A stretch of 64,000 nt of DNA from Verticillium longisporum. Lineage: Eukaryota; Ascomycota; Sordariomycetes; Glomerellales; Plectosphaerellaceae. The position numbers and the translations under genes were made by a program. Positions 10,763-22,793 of the stretch are shown here, piece by piece (the stretch's first letter is position 1; each line of letters starts with the position of its first letter). The stretch is taken from NCBI GenBank assembly GCA_019188255.1, contig JAETXT010000001.1:7998001-8062000 (forward strand). The letters run 5' to 3'. The notes beneath the pieces are model-generated. The model did no database searches and was not told the origin of the DNA. It saw nothing but the letters and a program-made list of their open reading frames with translations.

Positions 10763-11886
10763 TGTTAGAGCTTGAGATCCTCTCTCGTGGTGGTCTCCCC
10801 GTGGAGAAACGTACCTGGTCAGGGCCAACACTGAGACTGTCCCTCATTGCGGAGAGACATCTTCGCGAAGCCGGATCTCTGAGTCTGAGCAGCCTCTCTA
10901 GAGACCTGGGGCTGCGCCGCAGGCATAGTGAAGGGGTAAGAAGCATGGCTGATGGGCAGGCGGAGGGAGGATATTGTTGAGAAGAAGAGGGGTTGCTGGC
11001 ACCCTATGAAGCCGGCAGACTAGGACAGCTCGGCGTTATCGTTCAGGAGCATCGAGTTGAAAGAATAAGATGGAAGAAGCTGGGACAGGGAGAATAACAA
11101 GCAATTGTGTGGCCGTCCAAGCAAAGCAGCAGAGGAAGAGGCAGATGTCGTTGAATGGACGAGCGGTGATCATGGCTAGCGACGGGCAAGAGCCGCCTTT
11201 ACCTTGGCTGGCGTTGAGCCTCGGGGAGGTGCATCCGCCAAGACGGGGAAAGCACGATGCGGAGAGACTGCGGGGTACGTACTCTTGCCGTCCCTAGCCG
11301 CTTTGGCCTCCAGGTACACCCATCTCCTGAGGTACCCACACACCTAGTAATGCCTAGGCAGGTACGTAGGCACGGATCACGGCTGCTTCTCCAACACCCA
11401 CCATGACACCCTCTCGGCCGAAAGCAATGACAAGACAGACGTTTAATCGCATCAATTCCTCTCCTCCGACTCTCCTTCAACTGGGTATAATACAAAGAGA
11501 GTCTACATCCCACACCACGTCCTGCTCTTCAATTCCTCGACATGATGCTACGCTCCATCGTCCTCTTCCACCTCTCGGAACCCGCCCCAAAAGCCACCAA
11601 AACCGTCTATGCGAAAGTAACAGAAATACATCTATGCGCGATATCGCCCTGTCGCCCTCCGCGTGATGCACGCGGTCGCTCCGAGGGCCGTCGCAGGGGG
11701 GGGACGTGCGATGGAGGGACGAGCCAGTCGTGCCCATGGGCGGGCAACCCAAACATCCCAACGCCAGGTTGTAGTAATGCAATGTGCCAGAATGTGCACT
11801 CTAGTCAGAAACGAACAGGAATAGAAACAAGGTCGTGTCGTCGTGGCAGGGCCCGTGGCAGGACCCGCGGTAAGGGCCCGTGGCCG
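10763..11886. other. intergenic between acyl-CoA synthetase and GT32 genes
   Basis: No gene is recognised. It should contain the acyl-CoA synthetase promoter at its left and the mannosyltransferase 3' end at its right. Open frames of up to 217 codons here lack domains and overlap antisense. Confidence 0.5.
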
Positions 11887-13061
11887 CTAGTCGTTGTTTT
11901 CGCCAATGTGACGCAGCGCCTCGGGCTTCCACGTGCCTGCGAGGCAGGGTCAGTAAAAGAGGTCGCGGAAACAGACCGCTCGGCGATCGACATACCTTCG
12001 AACTCGTGCTTCACAAACGCCATCGGGTCGTCGTCGTCTTTGGCCCCCATCTGCTGCACGCCTGGGCTGAAGCTCGTAATCGGCAACACGACGACGTCGC
12101 CCACCTTCTTCGACTGCTCCATGCCCGTAAAGTTGCGCCAGTCAATGGGGCCCTTGGAGTGGGCCATGTCGAAATACCGCGCGTCGTTGAGGTAGTCGAA
12201 CACCGTGTCCGTCCACACAGCCGGGCCGGTAAACTCGACGACGTTGTCGTCCATGACCTTGGACAGCTGCCCTGCCTTGACCCTCCTGAGCGTCTCCTTT
12301 GTGATGCGAGCGACAATATCGCGGAGAACCGGGTGGCCGGGCTTCGCCTGGATGGTCCACTGACAAAACTGAATCCTGCGGCTGTACCAGTCGTGCCAGT
12401 CGGGGCGGTCGGGGTCGGCCTCGATGCCGATGACGAGGCCAATGGACGTAGCCGGGATACGCTCGGGAACCCAGTCGAGCGCAGACCGAATGGCATACGT
12501 GTCGATGTCCGAGTAGATGCCACCGCGCGCCAGCAGGATGAGGTAGCGGAAAAAGTCGGCCTTGAGCACGGGCAGCGGCAGCGCGTTGTAGGCTTCGAGC
12601 ACCTCGGGGACAGAGGCGTACAGCAGGCGCAGCAGGTCCACTGCCACGCTGTCGGTGATGACCTCGTGGATGAAGCCGGGGTGCTGCTCCGACCAGCTGG
12701 CCTCCTGCTCCCGGAACTCGAACTTGCTGTCCTGTGGTGTCGTCTTCCACGTCTGCCACACGTAGGCAGGGAACTTGGTCTCGACGTCATAGGGATATTG
12801 GTACGCCAGCTTCTCGTAGAGAGGCAATTTTGACATGTCCATCATGGGCTTCTGCGCGGAGACGCGGGCGTTGGGGTCGGTATTGCGGTGGGGAGACGAC
12901 GAGGGCGTCGCCGGTTGCTTGGCATCGTTGGCATCGTTGGCTTTTTGCGTGTTCGGCGCCGCTGGCGATTTCGCTATTGGCGTGTTGTGGGTTGATGTGA
13001 TGAGATAGAAGACGAAGAGAACAAAAGCCGCCGCGGCCAGGGCTCTCCTCGGTGTCAACAT
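11887..13061 (-). CDS. GT32 OCH1-like alpha-1,6-mannosyltransferase
   Basis: Two exons (13,061-11,996 and 11,936-11,887; 59-bp intron) encode 371 aa. Residues about 8-22 are a hydrophobic signal-anchor (ALAAAAFVLFVFYLI), giving a type II Golgi topology, followed by a Pro/Ser/Asn-rich stem to about residue 80. The catalytic region has the family-typical VWQTWKT at about 101 and the metal-binding DxD in GGIYSDIDTYA (Asp 185/187). The second exon supplies the conserved ending HEFEGTWKPEAL, which unspliced sequence would destroy. OCH1-type enzymes start outer-chain N-glycan mannosylation in the Golgi; fungi carry several paralogues with other acceptors. The ~900 bp upstream are pyrimidine-rich on the coding strand, as in many fungal promoters. 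Confidence 0.87.
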
Positions 13062-14548
13062 GCTGAAGTCGATCTGTCAAGGGCGGCGGGTATGTAAACG
13101 GTATGCGTCTTGTCTAGTAGCACTTGAGGCTGGGAGGCAGAGGCACTTGGGCTGTGGTCGTGATGAGGTTCGAAAGTCGGACTGAGGTTGTCGTAGATTA
13201 GGATCGCCCGTTTGGTAAATGGCGAGTAGAAAGATTGGGTCGGTTGGTTGGCAGAAAGTGGTTCTGGGAGGTTTTGGTCAGCTCAGAAGTCCGGTTCCGC
13301 GCTGACGACGCGCACCATGGGGGCTGATCATGCCGTTTTTCAGACAAGCGGGCGGGTAACAAAAGGTGGACAGGCGACAACGAGCAAAGGAAGGACGGGA
13401 CCAGAAAAGGGTAGTGGGGAGGTCTTGTTTGAGGGCGCGACCAGAAGAAGCAATGCGATGGCGGGTTGGGACCAAGTGTCTCGCCGTGTTGGCCAGATGG
13501 AAGGCCTCGAGAATGTCTCGCAGCGAGGAAGGCTGTGAGCCGCCCTGACCCGAAAAGGCAGTGCTGATGACGAGGACGCGTCGCCGTCGGGGAGGCTGCC
13601 GAGTAGCGGCGGGGGAGATCCGAGACGAACCTTTGAATTGAGTCCGATGATGCGATGCACAGCGGACGCAGCAGAAGAGAATGCGTCGTCGTGTCCGAAT
13701 GGGCGACAGTAGGGGAGCGAAGTGCCGGCGACAGGCAGGCGGTAGGCGAAGAAGAAGAAGAATCAGAGGGAGGAAGAAGAAACAGAAGAGGGTCGAGTGG
13801 GCATGCACAGGACGAAGAATGGTCGGCCGAGGTCGCGAGGTCGCGAGGTCGCGAGGCCGCGAGAAAAGAGTAACGATGTTTATGACGAGAGGATGGGACG
13901 AAGGGAGTGGGCAGCAACAGCCCGACGAATGCACCAGACAGTAGGGGAAATACGAGATTGACGACCAGGCAGATGGAATTCAGGGATCACTGGTGCTTGT
14001 TTTTTGGTGGTGACCGTTCGTAAGCTGCCGTGGGTATACTTGTAGGTACCTTATAGGTCCCTAGGCACCGTAAGGTACTTTAGACGGTGCACAAGAGCAG
14101 GGGCGCTGGGCCGTCGTTTGTAATAGGGGCAGAGCGATCGACACCAGTCGAGGTGGGGGCCGCTCACTGTGCGGTCAAGGAGTCGACACCCGACACGGTT
14201 TAGCGTTGGGGACAGTGACGACACCCCTTCTCATGGCGAAGCTTTAGCTGCCTTTTAGCTGCCTTTTAGCTGCCTGTCAGCGTCTCCCTTCGTTGGGGCT
14301 TCGAGGGGCCTGGTTTCAGTGGCATGCAAAGTCTCAATCTGGTGTCAGGCTCCTGGTATGAGAGAGGATTCGCTCACAAAGAATTGAATTCTCGACAACC
14401 ATGGGATCCTCAACATAGGAGCCGCACCAAGTAGTCAGTTCCTGCCAATGAACAAGCACCAACGAATCCCTTCACCTCCAAATCGATGCAGAAGCCGGGT
14501 GCTCGTTTGGGACTGGCCTTGTTTCATCGGCGAACCCCTTGCACCCCA

Positions 14549-14592
14549 CCGTCTGCACCGTCTGTACCGTCTGTACCGTCTGCACCCTCTGC
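14549..14592 (+). repeat. 9-bp microsatellite, ACCGTCTGY units
   Basis: About five near-identical copies of ACCGTCTGC/ACCGTCTGT run in tandem. Probably simple slippage DNA with no evident function. Confidence 0.6.
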
Positions 14593-15649
14593 ACAGTGGG
14601 GGGGCTCCCAAATAGACTTCATCGCTCCTGCCGATCCCCTTCTTCGTGCTGCTCGCCTTGACAGACAACCACCACTCTGTGGCACGCAAACTCAGTCTGG
14701 CGTCAACTCCGTTCCCAGTCTCGGCCAGCCAGGTGCCATCAGCCGACGAAAGCGCCTGCCGGACTCACGTTGGAGCGAGCTTTCTGTCGGCTTGAGATGA
14801 TCCTTCGGATAAATCACCCATCGCTTACTTCAAACCACCTCATCGCAATACCCAGGGATATATGTGACGACCTAGTCCGTCTGATCTCACTGCACAGCTC
14901 TACAGCCCGATGATCGACAGCTAAGTGGCAGAAAATAGATGTCGCCAATTGAATTAAAGGATATGACGAACAGTGCAACTGCATGCCTGTACGTTACTTG
15001 TTTTTTCGACAGACCTACCCGCGATAACTATGCACTAGATGAGTACCTGTCAAGATTCACATTAGAGCTATTCAGGCAGGCGGTGTTCAGTTGATGTACT
15101 GAGGTTTAAATTTGGCACTAAAGGGATGGCTAGTCAAGGCCAACCAAGTAGGAGCATCAGCCCAGATGAACCCTAGCATCTGTCATGGCGCTTGAAGCCC
15201 ATCAAACAACCCGCCGATCCGCCTTGATGCTCCCTTCATCAATCTGACCCCAACCTCACATCGGACGGTTATGCGGCCACCCAGTCTCCAGCTGAGCAGA
15301 GCACACACGTGTCCGTTTGGAACCGAGTCGACATGAGACACCCGTCTGAAGTCTGTCGCTCTTTTCGATTGTCTGGGACGCGCCGGCGAGGGAACACCGG
15401 TATCTCCTCAGCTGTCACAGCTGTGGCCGCTGTGACCGCTTCGTGATCCCACCCGCGACGGCCTCGGCTTTCCTGTCGACACCTTGTCAAATCTGCTCAT
15501 GTGGGGATGAGTGTTGGATGCGTTGTTCATGTCTCTGACACTCTCTCGAGTCAGCGACAAGGCCACTTAGCCTTTGAAATTAGTTCATGCTCTCAAAGCC
15601 TGAGATGTACTGGCTGTCGGCTTGAATGATAACGTCTAAGTTCAAGCAC

Positions 15650-15799
15650 GACGTCGTTCACAGTAGTAATTGAAAATGCTACAGGAGCTAGATCAAAGTG
15701 ACGTCGTTCCCAGGAGTAATTGGAAATGCTACAGTAGCTAGATCAAAGTGACGTCGTTCCCAGGAGTAATTGGAAATGCTACAGTAGCTAGATCAAAGC
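15650..15799 (+). repeat. three 50-bp tandem repeats carrying CRE-like TGACGTCG
   Basis: The same 50-bp unit, beginning GACGTCGTTC and ending AGATCAAAGT, occurs at 15,650, 15,700 and 15,750. Copies two and three are identical except for the very last base; copy one differs at a few positions. Each join between units recreates TGACGTCG, close to the CRE/bZIP site TGACGTCA. The array is 1.6 kb upstream of the amine oxidase gene. Confidence 0.75.
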
Positions 15800-17392
15800 G
15801 GCAGTGCGACGCTGTTTCGCCACTTTGCGGCTATCTGGACAACAGGTCATCGACCGCCGAATGATTCCTTCACAAAGCCAGCACGAAGTGTTTGCCTCTT
15901 GCGGCTCTTTTCTTGATGTGATGTCCCTTCCCAGCACATCGACTTAGGCACCTGGTGAAATGCGTGGCGCTGGCTGTTGGCGATGGTCATGGCAGCTCTA
16001 GTTGGCTATGGGCTACATACCCTCCGATGCTTTCTCAAGGCAAGGTAGACAGGTACCGACAGAATCCGCTGACAAGAGCCGCCTAACCAGGACCAATCGC
16101 TACAGCCGGCCCTAGAAAAGCTTCGCGGCAAATCTCACACGGACGTCGGTGTATTGCGGCAGCTATTCAACCAAGCTAAGAGGACATTCATTGAATCAAC
16201 GTCGTGAAGTCAATTGGGTTGCCTTTGTACAGGTCTAGGCCCCAGGCCCATATACCGTCAGCGGATCTGACCCGTAACACCAAAACCCAAGATTCACTAC
16301 TGTAAGGGAGCCGGTCTGAAAGAACGCAATGCAGTCGCCAAGGGGCCGTCGATGGCGAAGCTGAAGGGTTCGAGCACGATACGAATGGAATGGAGTGACC
16401 TGCCCTGTGGGTGGCCTGTGGCCTGGCACGCGCCTACGTTATCTGCATAAGCCTGCGTCGCCTACCTTCCCAGATAGACCCATTCAGCTAAGGTATTTTA
16501 CACCTACAGAACAGACATACAGCTTCTGTTGTGTGGTTCGTCGTGACGCCTGCCTGGTCACCAAGGCCCGTTCTGGCACTAGCGGCACAAGAGCAGCAGT
16601 TGCTTGAATGCATGCGAAATCTAGGTATATTCATTGTATTGGGCTGAATTGTGTCGCCCGTAATCGTCAGTCTACGCAGCTATGTGCGCTCTCCGGTTAT
16701 TTCCATGTACTGTCAGGAGGCTGACCCGAGGGATTGCGATGCAATTGCCGAGGGCTCGGTGATAATCAAGCACAAGGTTTGAGTACCTTTGAAATATAAT
16801 AGATTACTAAAGACTTGAGGGAGTAAAACCAAAATATGCAAATAGACAATACCTGATATCTGATTGCGAGCGCTCGCAAGGTAGGTGACTACGTAAACCC
16901 GCTTAGCTGTTTTCTAATATATACTCCTAGTACCTAGTAAATCCATAGTTTAGTACTCTAGCAAATGTAAAGCTGTAGGCGTATGTATTTGCTGGTAGAG
17001 ACATTCTCTATTTTTATATAATGGGTAGAGACCATTGTACGATTATGATTCCGTAGTGTAGGGGTAAAAGTGTAAGTCGTCAATATTGAGAAGTTAAATC
17101 AGTAATTACAGAGAGATTAAAACTTAATTCCAGATAGTAGCCTACCCAGTCCAGTCAACAGCTCAACAGCCTATATAACTCACTTGTTATACATTTTACC
17201 TGAGATATGACACCTTTAAGTCAAACTCAGAACACAGCCGTCAACCTCGGCTAATCAACTTCTCGACAACACGATCCTCGAGGTTAGAGCTCTATGCACT
17301 CATGATTATATATATCAAGCCAAATGTAGCCATTTCATTCATCTAGCTGTTTCAAGCAGCACTTTCATCAGCCAGCATACCGCGTCTTCGCC

Positions 17393-19591
17393 ATGGCGGT
17401 CCACCCGCTGTCGCCTCTCACCAAGGCCGAGCTGGAGCAGGCTCGCGACATTGTCAAGCTGCAAGAAGCCGGACACACCCTCTTCTTCCGTTCCGGCTGC
17501 CTTCAAGAGCCTGTCAAGTCAAAGCTTGTCCCATTCCTCCAGGCTGAGCATGAGGGCCGCCTGACCAACGACACCCCACGCCCGCCGCGCCTGGCTCTTC
17601 TTCAGTACGATGTCATCCACGCGGCCTCCAAGTCGGTACAGTATACTCAGTCCATCATCGACCTGGGGCTCGGGAAGCAAGTCGAGCGACGCGTTGCCGG
17701 TCCCAAGCGCCAAGCCAGCATAAGCCTGTAAGACCATCTGCCTGCCACGGGGAAATGGCAGCAACTGACGGGAACTAGCATGGAGTTCGGCATCTTCCAA
17801 GATGCGTGCGTCAACTCGCAAATGTTCAAAGATGCTATGGCGGAGTTCGCAATACCCGAGCACTTTGTCATCGCCATCGATCCGTGGCCGTACGGGGGAC
17901 CTGACCCCGGAGAGGACGTTCCCCGGGTCATGCAAGGACTCGTCTTTGCCCGTGACACGTCCAACAAGAATGCCGATTCGAACTACTACGGCAATCACAT
18001 TCCCATCACGCCCGTCGTAGACCTCGCTACAGGCAAGGTCATCCGCATCGATCGCCTGGCGACGGGGGGCGAAGAAGACGGCATCGGCGCCCATCCTCGA
18101 CAGGCTGCCCCGAAGCCACTCTTCGAGAACGTCAAGCCTGCCGAATACATCGAGGAGCTTCTCGACCGCCCGCTGCGGACAGACATGAAGCCCATCAACA
18201 TCACGCAACCAGAGGGGGCTTCTTTCACGGTGCATACAGACAACCTCGTGGAGTGGCAAAAGTGGCGGTTCCGCCTCGGCTTCACCCCCAGAGAAGGCGC
18301 AGTCCTCCACGACCTCTGCTACGACAACCGGCCCATCCTCTACCGCCTCAGCTACAGCGAGCTGACGGTGCCGTACGCCGACCCCCGTCCGCCGTTCCAC
18401 CGCAAGCAGGCGTTCGACCTCGGCGACGGCGGCTTCGGCCTCTCGGCGAACAGCCTCGGGCTGGGCTGCGACTGCCTGGGTGCGATTCACTACTTTGACA
18501 ACTTCCTCGTCGAGCCCTCGGGCGACCCGAAGCTGGTCAAGGCGACCGTCTGCCTGCACGAGCAGGACAACGGCATCGGGTGGAAGCACACCAACTACCG
18601 CACGAAGCGCGCCGTCGCGGCCCGCCACCGCGAGCTCGTCGTCCAGTGTGCCGTGACCATGGCCAACTACGTGTACGTCTTCGCCTACAAGCTCGACACG
18701 GCCGGCGGCGTCACGATCGAGACGCGCGCCACGGGCATCATGAGCGTCGTGGGCATTGACGCCGGCAAGACGTCCCGCTACGGCAACGTCGTGGCGCCCG
18801 GCGTCCTGGCCCAGAACCACCAGCACATGTTCGCCGTCCGCATCGACCCGGCCATCGACTCGTACGCCGACGGCCAGTCGCGCGTCGTCGTCGAGGAGAG
18901 CGTGCCTGTGAGGCAGAACCCGGCGACGAACCCGTTTGGCAACTACTACGAGGTTCGGAAGAAAACGGTGGAGAGGGCGTGCTGGGTCGACGCCGAACCG
19001 AAGCTGAACCGCGTCATCCGCCTGGAGAACGCCACGAAGAAGAATGACGTGTCCGGCCGCAACGTCGGGTACAAGCTGACAGCCCCGGCGACGCAGCTCC
19101 TGCTCGCCGACGGGGAGAGCCGGCAGGCGCGCCGGGCCAGGTTCGCGCAGCACCACGCGTGGGTGACCGGGTACCGAGAGGGCGAGCTGTGGGCGGCGGG
19201 CGAGTTTACGAATCAGAGCCTCGAGGAGACGGGCGGTGTGTACGACATGGTCAAGCGAGGCGACTGGTTCTCGGGCGATGCAGAGAGGCATGAGGCCAAT
19301 GGAGATGCCGCTAGCGATGGTCATGTCAAGGGCAGACTCAGTTCGCCGGTTCTGTGGGCTGTTTTCGGGCTGACGCACAATCCTCGCGTCGAGGACTGGC
19401 CTGTCATGTAAGTGAAGCCTGATGGACCGCGGGAGAGGAGGCAGGCTAACGAGAGACGCAGGCCTGTCGAGATTCACCACCTGAACCTTCGACCGGCCGA
19501 CTTCTTCACATCCAACCCAGCGCTTGACGTGCCGACGACGAGAAACCAGACGTCCGTCACTGTTGGCTGTTGCAGCAGTGACGGCGAATAG
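17393..19591 (+). CDS. copper-containing primary amine oxidase
   Basis: Three exons (17,393-17,727; 17,779-19,407; 19,462-19,591) give 697 aa, normal for the family. Exon 3 supplies MPVEIHHLNLRPADFF, the conserved C-terminal strand, confirming the last intron. The enzyme oxidises primary amines to aldehydes with release of H2O2 and NH3, using Cu(II) and a topaquinone made from its own tyrosine. Copper ligands are present as NHQHMF (His 459/461) and LTHNPRVEDWP (His 645); the catalytic-base aspartate is in IHYFD (Asp 352). The cofactor tyrosine lies in TMANYVY (Tyr 409). The family consensus there is N-Y-[DE]-Y, so Val 410 is unusual. No signal peptide or PTS1 is seen. It is convergent with the QPRTase gene, with stop codons about 315 bp apart. 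Confidence 0.9.
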
Positions 19592-19906
19592 TCAGGAATC
19601 TGCATTCTAGGTCGGCAGTCGAGGATCAGAGGGTGCAAGGCGAGGCTGTGGTTTATTTGCAGGGGGGGGTGGACCGGATATTGGTGCCAGGGCTGCGGGT
19701 GCCCATGTGAACGGGACGAGAGCTAGAGTTATGCTTGCGATGCAATGCAAGTCAAGAACACGCCCGTAGCGAATTGGATCCCGTCTCCCGAGGATCCCGT
19801 CTCCCGACAGTGTGTAGGAAGGAAAGACGTAGGCGTCGGTCATGTTCAGCATGGTGCATGGTGGCACGTGGTTGGTGATGGTTTGGTTCTTGGACGTCGA
19901 CCATTT

Positions 19907-20928
19907 CTAGTGATCGATTTTGAGGGAAAAGTCTACATAACCCACGCCCTGGTGAATGGAACTTGTCGAGATGATGTCGACGTCTGTATTGATCAGCAGG
20001 CATGCAGAGAGAGACTACAACGCAGGGTGCGCGGGATGATGAGGGGCGCAGGCAAGAGGGGCAAAGGCAAGAGAAAACATACCCGGACACACATACTGGG
20101 CGGCATTGGCAATGGTCAGCCCGCCCGAGACCTCGAGCAAAAAGTGCTTCTTGCCAGCCCACTTCTCCTTCAGACGCCTCGACGCCACCCTGACGCCGTC
20201 GCCGGTGAAGTTGTCGAGCATGACAACGTCGGCGCCGGCCTCGATGGCCTCGTCGGCCTCAGCCTCGCTCTGAACCTCGACCTCAATCTTGAGCGCAAAG
20301 CCGGCGACGCTCTGGGCGGCGCGCACGGCGTCGGTGATGCTGCCGCGGCTCCAGACGTGGTTGTCCTTGAGCATGACCATGGCGCTGAGGTCGACGCGGT
20401 GGGCGCGGCGCCGCCGACGAGCATGGCATACTTTTCGACGAGGCGGAAGCCGGGCGTCGTCTTGCGCGTGCCGGCGAGGATGCCCGTGTAGCCGGCGGCG
20501 CAGACGGCGGCGACCGTGTTCCGTGCCGACGTGGCGATGCCGGCGGCGCGCGCCAGCGTGTTGAGGGCGACTCGCTCGGCGAGGAGGACGCCGCGCGCGG
20601 GGCCGGCGACTGAGGCGACGGCGAGCGGGACGCCTGGCTGGGGGGCGAGGAGTGTGCCCTCGGGGACGTGCCAGGTGATTGTGCAGCCGCACTGGCGGAA
20701 CGTCTCCGTGGCGAAGGGGACGCCGGCGAGGACGCCGGGGGACTTGGCCCAGAGGGTCGCGGTGCGGGGCGCCTCGCCGACGACGAAGCCGCCGTAGTCG
20801 AAGGAGGGCGTGTCTTCGGCGAGCCAGGCTGTCACTTGGGTCGTCCAGCTCGGGGGCAGGAGGTGGGCGTAGGAGGATGGCGGGTGTTCGAGTTCGGTCG
20901 CCATGGTTTCGGACGCCGTTGGAGACAT
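19907..20928 (-). CDS. BNA6: quinolinate phosphoribosyltransferase (nicotinate-nucleotide pyrophosphorylase), frame broken by one missing base
   Basis: Two exons (20,928-20,083; 19,983-19,907; 99-bp intron) would give 307 aa. It converts quinolinate and PRPP to nicotinate mononucleotide in de novo NAD synthesis. Visible family blocks are [38 protein letters not shown] (residues 153-160), [61 protein letters not shown] and, in exon 2, [13 protein letters not shown]. The frame shifts just after KYAMLVGGA: one base is missing next to the GGG at 20,401-20,403, and adding it gives VGGAAPHRVDLS as expected. As the de novo pathway gene is usually single-copy, sequencing error is the simpler reading. 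Start chosen at 20,928; a second ATG at 20,904 is also possible. Confidence 0.87.
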
Positions 20929-21030
20929 GTTGCTGAAGGTGGGGGTTTCGAGGATATGCGAGGACGCGTTTGCCAGTCGCAGGATGATCAACGTGCTGAA
21001 TGAAGTAGGTAGAGGTGGTAGGCAGAGCAG

Positions 21031-21102
21031 ATGATAGAGAGGGAGTCAGAGGGAGAGGGCGGGCAGATGATAGAGAGGGAGTCAGAGGGAGAGGGCGGGC
21101 AG
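21031..21102 (+). repeat. 36-bp tandem duplication
   Basis: Two identical 36-bp purine-rich units, each starting ATGATAGAGAGGGAGTC and ending GCGGGCAG, lie head to tail, about 100 bp upstream of the QPRTase start. Confidence 0.8.
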
Positions 21103-21194
21103 GTAGTCGAAGCATCACCAGCTTTGACCCCGCCGTTCCGAGGCAAGCCGATGTCGGGAACCGCGGGGTTCGGCCTTGGCGTGCTGGCCACTGC

Positions 21195-21272
21195 TGACAG
21201 CTGAAGACACCTCTGACAGCTGACACCTCTGACAGCTGGCGCCGTTGACAGCTGAAGCGCCGTTGACAGCTG
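21195..21272. promoter_or_regulatory. five copies of TGACAGCTG (E-box cluster)
   Basis: TGACAGCTG occurs at 21,195, 21,214, 21,230, 21,246 and 21,264, with 16-19 bp spacing. Each contains the palindromic E-box CAGCTG. The cluster lies 155-232 bp upstream of the EVE gene ATG and about 270-340 bp from the QPRTase ATG. A bHLH-type regulator is a reasonable guess. Confidence 0.55.
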
Positions 21273-21426
21273 AAGAGGGAGCCGATTGCGCCCGAGGATG
21301 CTGCCAGCTGCGGCCACCTGTGCTCCTATGACGCGACTTCAGTTCGTCTGGACGCGCTTGCCAAGCATCCCCATCCCTCAGAGCTTCGTCTCATCAAGAC
21401 TCCAGCTACATCAGCTACGATCAACC

Positions 21427-22615
21427 ATGGCGAGGCTCACTCGAAGTCAGGCTGCAGCCGGGCAGAACACAGCAAAGCCCGTCCCGGCCGCACCACCGCC
21501 AAAGACCCGGAAGCGGCAGAGCGACACGTCTGATGAGGACTCGCCGCCTGCCAAGCGTCACGCAGCAGCTTCGAAGCCCAGCACAAAAACCACAAAGCCA
21601 AAGCCAGCACCAAAGGTCAAAGCGAAACCAGAGCCCAAGGCTGAACCAGAGCCCAAGGCTGGACCAGGAAGCACTTCTCCAGAGCCCAAAGCTGCCCCGC
21701 CTGCCAAGCCCGTCAAGGTCGGTCTTCCTCTCTGCAGTCAACGGAACACCAGCTGCTGTTTGCTGTTGGCCAGATGAAGCTGTAATTGACCTCGTCTGCA
21801 GAAACCCGGAGCTGCATCCAAGAAGACGGCACAGCCGCGAAAATCCGTTGACGAGCTCAGGGCGCTGCGCGATGCCTATGATGACGTCCCTGATGTCAAC
21901 CCCGAACGGCCGGCTCGCGACCCACCTGATGCGCCCATGTTCTGGCTCATGAAATCTGAGCCCGACGTTCGCATCGAGGACGGTTACGAGATCAAGTTTT
22001 CAATCGATGACCTTGGCGAAAGAAAGATGCCCGAAGGATGGGATGGTGAGTCTCAGTTCGGTCGTCTGCAGTCCTGTCTGCACTGCGCGTTGCCATCGCT
22101 GATTCCCCCCCCCCAAGGCATTCGCAACTATGTTGCCAGAAATAATCTGCGGCAGATGAAAAAGGGCGACAAGGCCTTCTTCTACCACTCAAACTGTAAA
22201 GAACCAGGCGTTGTTGGCCTCATGACCGTCGTGAAGGAATCCTCGCCGGACTGTACGTCGCCTCTCACTGCTTCCTGCGCTTCACAAAAAACTCACCATG
22301 CTAGGGAACGCTTGCATCAACGACAATCCCTACTATGATGCCTCGGCCCCTCACGACGGCAGCAAATGGAGCCTCGTTCATGTCAAGATTGAACACAAGT
22401 TCCCCGCCATCGTGCCCCTGCGCTTGATCAAGGAACTCCCTGGTGACAGCCCACTGAAAGACATGCAGCTTCTCAAACAGTCGCGGCTGAGCGTCAACAA
22501 GGTCACACAGACAGAATTCGATGAGGTCATCCGAATCGCCAAGAGTCTCACGACCGACGAGGATTGGGAGCGAACCGTGGCCGAGACGAAGAAGCTCGTC
22601 AACTACTCGGCTTGA
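21427..22615 (+). CDS. EVE-domain (thymocyte nuclear protein 1-like) protein
   Basis: Four exons (21,427-21,717; 21,802-22,045; 22,118-22,252; 22,305-22,615) give 326 aa. Residues 1-140 are a Lys/Pro/Ala-rich disordered arm with a likely nuclear signal (KTRKRQ, PPAKRH). The EVE domain starts at MFWLMKSEPD (about 142) and runs to the C-terminus: GIRNYVARNNLRQMKKGD, FFYHSNCKEPGVVGL, WSLVHVKIEHKFP, IPL-type LRLIKELP and QSRLSVNKVT. EVE domains share a PUA-like fold and are thought to bind modified bases in DNA or RNA. The last intron restores the conserved tryptophan after SSPD, which unspliced sequence lacks. It is divergent from the QPRTase gene. Confidence 0.88.
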
Positions 22616-22793
22616 GCGCAATACTAATCACGATTGTCATGTCTCGCGTCAAGCGAATTCCATGTCATTTCTACATAACTAATACACTATCATGCCCCGA
22701 TCCTCCAATCTCGATCCATCCCCCATCCCCCCTGTCCCATCACCCCCTCTCATTCCAGTCGCTCGACACCTCTGCAGCTTTCTTCATCATGTC

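Larger units (their letters stand above)
13062..17392. other. 4.3-kb intergenic region
   Basis: No supported gene. The first ~900 bp are the CT-rich leader/promoter of the GT32 gene, in which two long overlapping minus-strand open frames (13,198-13,934) look compositional. Small repeats include three ~11-bp TTTTAGCTGCC units near 14,242-14,275 and the entries listed at 14,549 and 15,650. The last ~500 bp, which are AT-rich, are the amine oxidase promoter. Confidence 0.5.
20929..21426. promoter_or_regulatory. shared divergent promoter of QPRTase and EVE-domain genes
   Basis: These 498 bp separate two divergent start codons. They contain an exact 36-bp tandem duplication and a five-copy run of TGACAGCTG, listed separately. 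No open frame here is credible. Confidence 0.6.

Noticed and set aside
11880..12833. 317-codon plus-strand open frame
   Set aside because: Antisense to the GT32 gene.
13198..13934. Two overlapping minus-strand open frames of 218-239 codons
   Set aside because: Ser/Pro/Arg-rich low-complexity translation of a CT-rich fungal promoter/leader upstream of GT32; no domain and two frames open at once.
17519..19480. 653-codon open frame on the minus strand
   Set aside because: Exactly antisense to the amine oxidase exons, whose motifs and splice sites are unambiguous; it is a GC-bias shadow.
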